From positions 1 through 6,370 of the forward strand of contig JALONF010000121.1 of NCBI GenBank assembly GCA_025455085.1: 6,370 bases of DNA. Direction: 5' to 3'. Positions 1-5,170 of the stretch are shown here, in pieces. Both the position numbers and the translations under genes were made by a program. The notes beneath the pieces are model-generated. The model was not told the DNA's origin. It saw only the letters and a list, made by a program, of their open reading frames with translations, and searched no databases. Position 1 is the stretch's first letter, and every line of letters begins with the position of its first letter. Origin of the DNA: Ignavibacteriaceae bacterium (GTDB taxonomy: Bacteria > Bacteroidota > Ignavibacteria > Ignavibacteriales > Ignavibacteriaceae).

Positions 1-14
1 GGGCTGCTTAATTC

Positions 15-1406
15 TTATTTGTTAACTATAGACTCGAGTTCTTCAATTGTCTTTGGAATTTGTTTTGAACCCAAAATTCTATGTCCATCTTCAGTAACAA
101 GTATATCATCCTCGATTCTTATTCCGCCAAAGCCAGTATAATTCTCAAGCATATCATAATTAATAAATTCAGGAAAACGATTCTGTGTTTTCCAGGTATC
201 AATTAATTCTGGAATAAAATAAATTCCTGGTTCAATCGTAAAAACATACCCCGGCTGAAGTGACTTTGCCAGTCGTAAATATTTTAAACCAAACTCATCA
301 CTTCTTTGAACACTTTCATCATACCCAACATAATCTTCGCCAAGTCCTTCCATGTCGTGTACATCAAGACCTAGCATATGTCCTAAGCCATGGGGGAAAA
401 ACAGGGTATGGGCTCCTGCGTTGACAGCTTCCTGAGCATTCCCGAACATTAATCCCAATTCTATTAAACCTGATGCAATATCTTTAGCTGCCTCAAAATG
501 CAGTTCTTTGTTTGTAACACCGGGTTTCACTGAATTGATTGCATTCATTTCAGCTTTCAATACAATCTGATAGATTTCTCTCTGCTTGTCAGAGAATTTG
601 CCGCCCACCGGAATAGTTCTCGTTATATCGCTGGCATAGTGCAGCTTGCTTTCAGCACCTGAATCGTTTACAAGCAAGTCGCCTGCTTTCATTTTATTTT
701 CATAATAGGGATTATGCAAAGTCTGACCGTTAATCGAAACAATCGGTCGGAACGAAAGTCCATATCCAAAAGAGAGTGCAATACCTTCAATCATTCCTGC
801 AATTTTTCTTTCATCGGTTCCAGGCTTCACCATCTTCATAGCAGCGGTATGCATTTTAGCAGCAATGTCTACTGCTTCGTCAATCTCCGCAATTTCTTCA
901 TCAGATTTTATGGAACGCTGCGCAACTACTGCCTTTATTAATTTCTCGGAAGTATAGTCGTTTACATTTGAAGAATTTAATCCACTTATTTTAGAAAGTT
1001 TCAAGATATTTTCAAGCCTGTATTGAGGAAGGAAATGAACTTTTCTGCCCTTTTTAATCGCGCCAATAATTTGATCATTTAGTTTTTCAAGAGTTGCTGC
1101 CCGTTTTACACCAACGATCTCAGCGTAGTCACTCACACTTGGCTGCATACCTTCCCAAACTATATCATCAATAGTAAAATCATTGCCAAAAAGTGTTTCA
1201 AGATTATTATCTATGTCTATTGTTGCAGCAAATCCAGGTCTGTCAATTCCGAAATAATAAAGAAAAGTACTATCCTGTCGGAAGTTATAAGTGTTTGCCA
1301 AATAATTTGCCGGAGAGTTTTCATTGCCTAAAAATAAAATCAATCCTGAATCAAACTTGTCTTTAAGTATTCTTCTTCTGTTGGTATAGATGTTTGTATC
1401 AAACAT
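15..1406 (-). CDS. pepP: Xaa-Pro aminopeptidase (aminopeptidase P, M24 family)
   Basis: This 463-residue cytoplasmic metallopeptidase is expected to remove the N-terminal residue from peptides whose second residue is proline. Residues 1 to about 145 fit the creatinase/AMP-N domain, and residues about 175-445 form the pita-bread catalytic domain. The five dinuclear metal ligands of aminopeptidase P are recognisable: D248 (VNDSG), D260 (ASDITRT), H343 (HGLGH), E392 (IEPG) and E432 (RIEDD). H350 in LDVHD matches the second conserved histidine. The length is close to the E. coli enzyme (about 440 residues), and there is no signal peptide. The ATG at 1406 is supported by an AGGAG five bases upstream. 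The gene is transcribed away from the OmpA-like gene and has no visible partner in an operon. A prolidase or another M24 peptidase is the main alternative, but the N-terminal domain and motifs favour aminopeptidase P. Confidence 0.95.
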   Translation of the reverse strand: MFDTNIYTNRRRILKDKFDSGLILFLGNENSPANYLANTYNFRQDSTFLYYFGIDRPGFAATIDIDNNLETLFGNDFTIDDIVWEGMQPSVSDYAEIVGVKRAATLEKLNDQIIGAIKKGRKVHFLPQYRLENILKLSKISGLNSSNVNDYTSEKLIKAVVAQRSIKSDEEIAEIDEAVDIAAKMHTAAMKMVKPGTDERKIAGMIEGIALSFGYGLSFRPIVSINGQTLHNPYYENKMKAGDLLVNDSGAESKLHYASDITRTIPVGGKFSDKQREIYQIVLKAEMNAINSVKPGVTNKELHFEAAKDIASGLIELGLMFGNAQEAVNAGAHTLFFPHGLGHMLGLDVHDMEGLGEDYVGYDESVQRSDEFGLKYLRLAKSLQPGYVFTIEPGIYFIPELIDTWKTQNRFPEFINYDMLENYTGFGGIRIEDDILVTEDGHRILGSKQIPKTIEELESIVNK

Positions 1407-1411
1407 TGAGG

Positions 1412-1416
1412 CTCCT
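1412..1416 (-). promoter_or_regulatory. Ribosome binding site of pepP
   Basis: On the minus strand the sequence AGGAG lies five bases before the ATG at 1406-1404. It is the clearest Shine-Dalgarno match in the window and fixes the pepP start. Most other genes here have weaker sites. Confidence 0.7.
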
Positions 1417-1505
1417 GTTCAAAAGTTAGAGGATTTCATTAGTCCTAAAATTGTAGTTTTTTAATTGGTAACTAAATTAAACAATTTGTGTTTCGAAATG
1501 TAGCA

Positions 1506-1538
1506 TTTACAGGCTAACAATTCTCAACCCAGTATAAT
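1506..1538 (+). promoter_or_regulatory. Possible distal promoter of the OmpA-like gene
   Basis: A perfect TATAAT lies at 1533-1538, and TTTACA (five of six matches to TTGACA) lies at 1506-1511. The spacer is 21 bases, longer than the usual 17, and TATAAT arises easily by chance in AT-rich DNA. If used, it would start a transcript near 1545 and place the inverted repeats at 1552-1589 in a leader of about 120 bases. Confidence 0.2.
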
Positions 1539-1551
1539 ATCCATTTTCGGG

Positions 1552-1589
1552 CCAAAATCATTATTTTTACCGACTCATTTTGGTAAAAA
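1552..1589 (+). repeat. Two overlapping, mutually exclusive inverted repeats
   Basis: CCAAAAT at 1552-1558 is complementary to ATTTTGG at 1577-1583. TTTTTACC at 1564-1571 is complementary to GGTAAAAA at 1582-1589. In a plus-strand RNA the second stem can extend by one G-U and one A-U pair (1572-1573 with 1580-1581), giving about 10 base pairs closed by a six-base loop. The stems share bases 1580-1583, so only one can form at a time. No gene ends here because both neighbours diverge, so an operator or a leader RNA structure is more likely than a terminator. The repeats are seen directly; the function is inference. Confidence 0.45.
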
Positions 1590-1602
1590 AATTCGCATAA
1601 GA

Positions 1603-1637
1603 TTTGAATGTGAATTAATTTAATACGGTAATCTTTG
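1603..1637 (+). promoter_or_regulatory. Possible Bacteroidota-type promoter of the OmpA-like gene
   Basis: AATCTTTG at 1630-1637 differs by one base from the TAnnTTTG element known near -7 in Bacteroidota promoters. A TTTG at 1603-1606 could be the upstream element, but the 23-base gap is longer than usual. It lies 30 bases before the GTG start, so the leader would be short. It competes with the TATAAT-based candidate further upstream; neither is strong. Confidence 0.2.
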
Positions 1638-1667
1638 TAAAACTTTAACAATAAATGGGCTCCAACT

Positions 1668-3029
1668 GTGAAAAAATTATACATATTCTTCCAACTGACC
1701 GGGAAATTCCTGCATATCCTGACGCTGCTTTTTTTAATATCTTTTTCCTTTTCTTATCCACAAAAAGGCTCAGATGTAAATCATGCCTTTCATAATACTT
1801 TCGTTTTTGGAGTTGATGGGGGGGTTACTTTCCCTCAGACAGATTATCAAACTAACAAAATGGGTTTTTCTTTTAGAGGAACAGGCGAATATTACTTCAA
1901 GACCAACTCTATACATCTGTTTGGATTGAAGCTGAAGCTAGGCTATGATCAGGTGACAGGAGAGGATAGCAGAGGAACAATATCAACGCAGGATGGTACG
2001 AGGGTAATCCCGGAGACATTCAAGACAGGGATATTCACCGGCGGTATAGCAGCCACATACAGCATATCGATAGGAGAGGTAGTATTTCCTTATATATCAG
2101 GAGGAATAAGTAACCTATGGTTTGACCCGAAGGATGGAGAAGGAAATTCAGGGGAATACAACGCAGCGGGAAGATATGAAAAGAGCAGTATAGCCTACAG
2201 CATAGAGGTTGGGTTGAGATATCTTGTAAGTGAAAAGGTGAGCATCAGTCTGTCAGCGAACCCTTATATCCCGCAGACAGATTATCTTGATGATGTAGCT
2301 GCTGCATTTTCGGATGATGCATATAGTACGATAATGTTAGGAATAACATTTTCACCATTTTTGGATAATGACCCTGATGAAGATGGAATAAAAGGAACTG
2401 CTGATTTATGCCCGGATGAGTCTGAGGACTTTGATGGATTTCAGGATGAAGATGGATGTGCTGATCCGGATAATGATGGGGATGGTATTTTGGATATGAA
2501 TGACAAATGTCCGAATGATGCAGAAGATTTTGATGGATTCCAGGAAGAAGATGGATGTCCTGATCTGGATAATGATGGAGATGGAATTTTGGATATCAAT
2601 GATAAGTGTCCAAATGAAGCAGAGGATTTTGATGGGGTTGAAGATGAGGATGGATGTCCGGAAGCAGACGAACTGATAAGTGAGCAAAAATTTACAATAG
2701 AAGGTGATGATGTCTTTTCTTCAAATTCGGCAATGATAAAAGTTGAGGGGAAGAAAGTATTAGATGAAGTAATTAAACAGTTAAAGAAATATCCGGAAAC
2801 AAGATGGCGAATAGAAGGACATATGGATTCAAATGGTAATAAAAGGTTTTTAAGGAATTTATCGCTCGAACGAGCAAAAGCTGTACTTGAATACTTTAGC
2901 TACTTCGGAGGACTAAAGAGAGAAAACTTCCAGGTTTTTGGTATGGGAGACAATTACCCGATAGGAGATAATGATACAGAGGAAGGAAGGCGGCAAAATA
3001 GAAGAATTGAAATAATTGTCGAAGAATAA
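1668..3029 (+). CDS. Outer-membrane beta-barrel protein with TSP3 repeats and OmpA domain
   Basis: This 453-residue envelope protein probably links the outer membrane to peptidoglycan. Residues 1 to about 29 look like a signal peptide (MKK start, then a hydrophobic core ending SFSFS). Residues about 42-232 are rich in alternating hydrophobic and aromatic residues and fit a small beta-barrel. Residues 235-333 are three thrombospondin type 3 repeats, which bind calcium in known members. Residues about 340-452 are an OmpA C-terminal domain. D387 and R402, 15 residues apart, match the pair that holds diaminopimelate in Acinetobacter OmpA, and NRRIEI near the end is typical. The usual HTD is HMD here, and the conserved Asn eight residues after that Asp is Leu (L395). 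The start is GTG: an in-frame TAA at 1638-1640 and the absence of another in-frame start before it leave it as the only good choice, although no Shine-Dalgarno is visible. The barrel function (porin, adhesion or structural) cannot be told. Confidence 0.9.
   Translation: MKKLYIFFQLTGKFLHILTLLFLISFSFSYPQKGSDVNHAFHNTFVFGVDGGVTFPQTDYQTNKMGFSFRGTGEYYFKTNSIHLFGLKLKLGYDQVTGEDSRGTISTQDGTRVIPETFKTGIFTGGIAATYSISIGEVVFPYISGGISNLWFDPKDGEGNSGEYNAAGRYEKSSIAYSIEVGLRYLVSEKVSISLSANPYIPQTDYLDDVAAAFSDDAYSTIMLGITFSPFLDNDPDEDGIKGTADLCPDESEDFDGFQDEDGCADPDNDGDGILDMNDKCPNDAEDFDGFQEEDGCPDLDNDGDGILDINDKCPNEAEDFDGVEDEDGCPEADELISEQKFTIEGDDVFSSNSAMIKVEGKKVLDEVIKQLKKYPETRWRIEGHMDSNGNKRFLRNLSLERAKAVLEYFSYFGGLKRENFQVFGMGDNYPIGDNDTEEGRRQNRRIEIIVEE
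1818..1824 (+). other. Homopolymeric G7 tract inside the OmpA-like gene
   Basis: Seven consecutive G span codons 51-53 (Gly-Gly-Val), at the start of the predicted barrel, in otherwise AT-rich DNA. Insertion or loss of one G would shift the frame early and remove the barrel, the repeats and the OmpA domain. G tracts in surface-protein genes are known phase-variation switches in other bacteria, though usually eight or more bases long. The reading frame is intact as given. Confidence 0.5.
2370..2666 (+). repeat. Three tandem 99-bp thrombospondin type 3 repeats
   Basis: The repeats are 33 residues each: 235-267, 268-300 and 301-333. Units 2 and 3 share 26 of 33 residues. Each has a DxDxDG-type acidic loop, a CP motif, an EDFDG segment and a DGC motif. 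The six cysteines (248, 264, 281, 297, 314, 330) alternate at spacings of 16 and 17, which fits disulfides between loops in an oxidising periplasm. The array forms the linker between the barrel and the peptidoglycan-binding domain. Direct DNA repeats of this kind can expand or contract by recombination without breaking the frame. Confidence 0.85.
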
Positions 3030-3044
3030 GAATTGCATAATCAC

Positions 3045-3066
3045 AAATTCTCACCTTTGAGAGTTT
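3045..3066 (+). terminator. Hairpin after the OmpA-like gene, possible weak terminator
   Basis: AAATTCTCA and TGAGAGTTT form a nine-pair stem with one G-U pair and a CCTT loop, starting 16 bases after the stop codon. There is no T-run after the stem, only TTTAAATTAC with the first Ts inside the stem. It could be a weak terminator or an mRNA 3'-end stabiliser. Confidence 0.35.
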
Positions 3067-3202
3067 AAATTACAATTCTACCGGTAATTTTTACGAATTC
3101 TGACCAAATTTTATTGTTTTCGTCGTCTCGACTCAGAAAAATTAGTGGTCTAATTATTAGAGCAATATTCGGGTTAAGTACATCAATTTAGGCTTAAATC
3201 CA

Positions 3203-3430
3203 ATGATGAATAATATTATTTTTACCGTTACTAAGGATTTTATTCCCTCTATTACTTATAATCGAGCGGAAACAATTTCGAAAAAATCCGGAGTTGTAAG
3301 TCAGACTATCCGGAGAGAAGAAAATCGAAGTGTTTTTTTAAGTAGCACGTCAAAACGTAAGATAAAATTTGCACTTGGATGTATTTACTTCATCTCATTA
3401 TTATTTTTCACTATAAAACTTTTTGCTTAA
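3203..3430 (+). CDS. Possible small membrane-anchored protein of unknown function
   Basis: I do not recognise this 75-residue reading frame. Residues 1-50 are polar and mixed, and residues about 54-73 form one hydrophobic segment preceded by KRKIK, which would place the N-terminus in the cytoplasm with the protein anchored at its C-terminus. Residues 21-40 (AETISKKSGVVSQTIRREE) resemble the helix-turn-helix of DeoR/LacI-type regulators, where GVSxxTIRRD is typical. That is a short match and may be chance. The frame is open only from 3161. ATG 3203 or the adjacent ATG 3206 are the only plausible starts, with a weak AGG about 10 bases upstream. The stop codon lies inside an 18-bp palindrome that looks like a terminator, which mildly supports a real gene end here. 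If it is not a gene, the 455 bases from 3030 to 3484 are non-coding and hold only the hairpin and palindromes described. Confidence 0.4.
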   Translation: MMNNIIFTVTKDFIPSITYNRAETISKKSGVVSQTIRREENRSVFLSSTSKRKIKFALGCIYFISLLFFTIKLFA

Positions 3431-3437
3431 GCAAAAA
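3420..3437. terminator. 18-bp perfect palindrome, probable bidirectional terminator
   Basis: TTTTTGCTTAAGCAAAAA reads the same on both strands. As RNA it folds into a seven-pair stem with a TTAA loop. It lies between convergent units: the small plus-strand frame, whose TAA at 3428-3430 is in the loop region, and the minus-strand polysaccharide genes that end at 3485. The T/A arms can supply part of a U-tract in either direction, though no long T-run follows the stem. The palindrome is certain; the terminator role is inferred from position. Confidence 0.5.
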
Positions 3438-3484
3438 ATCAAATAGTATTTAATTCTTTGCGATGAACAACTTTTCTAACACTT

Positions 3485-3955
3485 TTATTTCAATTTTCTT
3501 ATCAATTTAGCAGGGACACCAGCTACAATACTATTAGGTTCAACATTTTTTGTAACGACTGAACCCGCACCTACTATTGAATTTTCTCCGACTGTTACGC
3601 CGCACATTATCGTAGATGAAGAACCGACAGAAGCTCCCTTTTTGATAAAAGTTTCGACAACCTTCCAATCAGCTTCTGATTGCATTGATCCATCAATGTT
3701 TGTTGCTCTAGGTAGTTTATCATTTATAAAAGTTACGTTATGCCCAATAAACACATTATCTTCAATATGAACGCCCTCACAAATAAATGTATGAGTAGAA
3801 ATTTTGCAGTTCTTTCCAATAAAGGCATTTTTTTGAATTTCCACGAAAGTGCCAACTTTGGTGCCATCTCCAATTGTGCAACCATATAAATTTACAAAAT
3901 CAAAGATTTTAACATCTTTGCCTAATTTGACGTTATTAATATTTTGGTTACTCAT
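3485..3955 (-). CDS. Left-handed beta-helix sugar N-acetyltransferase (WbpD/WlbB-like)
   Basis: This 156-residue protein probably uses acetyl-CoA to acetylate an amino group on a nucleotide sugar. Hexapeptide repeats fill residues about 9-77 and 104-137 and build the left-handed beta-helix. These enzymes act as trimers with active sites between subunits. The loop at about 78-103 after GHNVTFIND matches the active-site loop of WbpD/WlbB-type enzymes that make 2,3-diacetamido sugars. N78 lies where those enzymes carry a substrate-contacting Asn; this is alignment from memory. The end, SIVAGVPAKLIRKL, is the usual CoA-side C-terminus. It is shorter than WbpD (about 190 residues) but complete. 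It follows the oxidoreductase after a 146-base gap and is the last gene of the minus-strand cluster. A dTDP-3-amino-sugar acetyltransferase (FdtC/QdtC type) is the main alternative, so the exact substrate is open. Confidence 0.85.
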   Translation of the reverse strand: MSNQNINNVKLGKDVKIFDFVNLYGCTIGDGTKVGTFVEIQKNAFIGKNCKISTHTFICEGVHIEDNVFIGHNVTFINDKLPRATNIDGSMQSEADWKVVETFIKKGASVGSSSTIMCGVTVGENSIVGAGSVVTKNVEPNSIVAGVPAKLIRKLK

Positions 3956-4101
3956 ATAAATCTTTCTGTTTTAATTTATTATGAAATATGATTTTGAGTT
4001 GCAAGTTTTATGAATTAATAAAGATTTGTAAAAAATATATTCTGAAATAGGAAACGATTAAAGAAAAATTTTATTAAAATACTTTGCAGGTAAAAAATAA
4101 T
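3956..4101 (-). other. Long AT-rich gap inside the polysaccharide gene set
   Basis: These 146 bases separate two genes that probably act in one pathway. I see no conserved coding frame. On the minus strand a TTGCAA (3999-4004) and a TAATAA (3976-3981) lie 17 bases apart, which could be a weak internal promoter for the acetyltransferase. The match is poor and the base composition makes chance likely. Confidence 0.25.
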
Positions 4102-5118
4102 TCAAATAAGAACTGCTTTATCAAGCTCAACTATTTTTCCCATATTGCTTAATGAAATATCTGTTGCTTCTAGTAGCCGTACAACTTCCAGTCCTTCCTT
4201 GCCACTTGTCAATGGTGCTCTGTTTTCATTTATAGCTAAAATAAATTCTTGTGCACCTAGTGCAAGGGCTTCCGTTTGATTAACTTTTGGAGAAAACATG
4301 TCACCTATCCTGTACTGCACAAGTGCCTCGTGAATACTCTCAGCTGAATTAAATTCAACACCGCTATTGTAAACTTTTATTTTTTCAAAATTTTCCATAT
4401 CGTCATAGACAAGCATTTTTTTGTCGCCACCAACTATAATCCTTCTGATTTTAACAGGTGAGACCCAATTGACATGAAAGTGAGCAAAGCAGTTATCTTC
4501 AAAATAAATGCAGATATGAGCTAAATTTTCTTTCCCATTAAAATTAGCGATTCCATTCGCGACCAAGGCCTTCATTTTATGCTTAGCTAAAAGATGGGTC
4601 ATAATAGAAAGGTCGTGCGGTGCAAGATCCCAAACCACGTTTACATCTCTCTGAAATAATCCAAGGTTAATCCTTTCCGAATCAAAGTAGAGAATATTCC
4701 CAAGTTCATCTTTATCAACAAGTTCTTTTATTTTTTGAACAGCTCCATTGTATATGAAAGTATGATCAACAAAGATTCTGAGGTTTTTTCTATCAGCAAT
4801 TTCAATTAACTCCTCGGCTTCATTTGATGAAAAGGTGAAAGGTTTTTCAACCCATATGTGTTTCCCTGAATTGAGAGCTTCTTTTGCAATTGAATGATGT
4901 GTATCAACTGGTGTGGAAATAACGACTATATCGAAATCTCCCTTTACAATGCTGTTACAATCTGTTGTGAGCTCCGCCGACGGAAATTTATCCTTTATTG
5001 ATTTCAGTCGACTTTCTCGGATATCGCATGCAACCACTCTTTTAACATCCTTTTGTGCAAGGAAATTTCTTACTAAATTTGGTCCCCAGTATCCGAGACC
5101 TATGACCCCTACTTTCAT
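4102..5118 (-). CDS. Gfo/Idh/MocA-type nucleotide-sugar oxidoreductase (WbpB/WlbA-like)
   Basis: This 338-residue cytoplasmic NAD-dependent dehydrogenase probably oxidises C3 of a nucleotide sugar before amination. The N-terminal Rossmann fold carries GLGYWGPN at residues 7-14. EKP at 91-93 is the family signature that holds the nicotinamide and supplies the catalytic lysine (K92). D164 and H168 in WDLAPHD match the conserved D-x-x-x-H of the active site. The rest is the alpha/beta substrate domain. WbpB and WlbA use UDP-GlcNAc uronic acid, and the neighbouring beta-helix acetyltransferase favours a pathway of that type. The ATG has an AGAGG six bases upstream. It starts 52 bases after the sugar transferase and is probably co-transcribed with it. 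Substrate specificity cannot be fixed from sequence, because this superfamily is broad. Confidence 0.88.
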   Translation of the reverse strand: MKVGVIGLGYWGPNLVRNFLAQKDVKRVVACDIRESRLKSIKDKFPSAELTTDCNSIVKGDFDIVVISTPVDTHHSIAKEALNSGKHIWVEKPFTFSSNEAEELIEIADRKNLRIFVDHTFIYNGAVQKIKELVDKDELGNILYFDSERINLGLFQRDVNVVWDLAPHDLSIMTHLLAKHKMKALVANGIANFNGKENLAHICIYFEDNCFAHFHVNWVSPVKIRRIIVGGDKKMLVYDDMENFEKIKVYNSGVEFNSAESIHEALVQYRIGDMFSPKVNQTEALALGAQEFILAINENRAPLTSGKEGLEVVRLLEATDISLSNMGKIVELDKAVLI

Positions 5119-5124
5119 AATTGA

Positions 5125-5129
5125 CCTCT
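5125..5129 (-). promoter_or_regulatory. Ribosome binding site of the oxidoreductase
   Basis: On the minus strand AGAGG lies six bases before the ATG at 5118-5116 and supports that start, which is also where the Rossmann fold begins (MKVGVIGLG). Confidence 0.55.
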
Positions 5130-5170
5130 AGAATTAAAATTTGAAAATATAATAAATTCGATAGACTTAT

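Noticed and set aside
714..941. Plus-strand 75-codon open frame opposite pepP
   Set aside because: It lies wholly antisense to the well-supported catalytic region of pepP, and its product has no recognisable domain, signal or ribosome binding site.
1460..1481. Inverted repeat TTTAATT / AATTAAA with an eight-base spacer
   Set aside because: It is only seven pairs, all A-T, in AT-rich DNA; chance is a sufficient explanation.
1543..1558. ATTTT / AAAAT short hairpin around CGGGCC
   Set aside because: A five-pair A-T stem is too weak to claim, although it overlaps the left arm of the competing hairpins.
1655..1657. ATG just upstream of the OmpA-like gene as its start
   Set aside because: It is out of frame with the signal peptide and the rest of the protein; the in-frame GTG at 1668 gives a proper MKK signal peptide.
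2370..2666. CRISPR-like regular repeats
   Set aside because: The repeats are contiguous, in frame, protein-coding and match thrombospondin type 3 units; there are no unique spacers.
2406..2687. Minus-strand 93-codon open frame opposite the repeat region
   Set aside because: It arises from the repeated GAT-rich codons of the TSP3 repeats read backwards; the Ile-rich repetitive product is an artefact.
3149..3161. 13-bp palindrome TCTAATTATTAGA upstream of the small frame
   Set aside because: It could be an operator, but it is short and AT-rich, has no second copy nearby, and lies by no convincing promoter.
4913..5131. Plus-strand 72-codon open frame opposite the oxidoreductase start
   Set aside because: It overlaps the Rossmann-fold coding sequence on the other strand and has no motif or ribosome binding site of its own.
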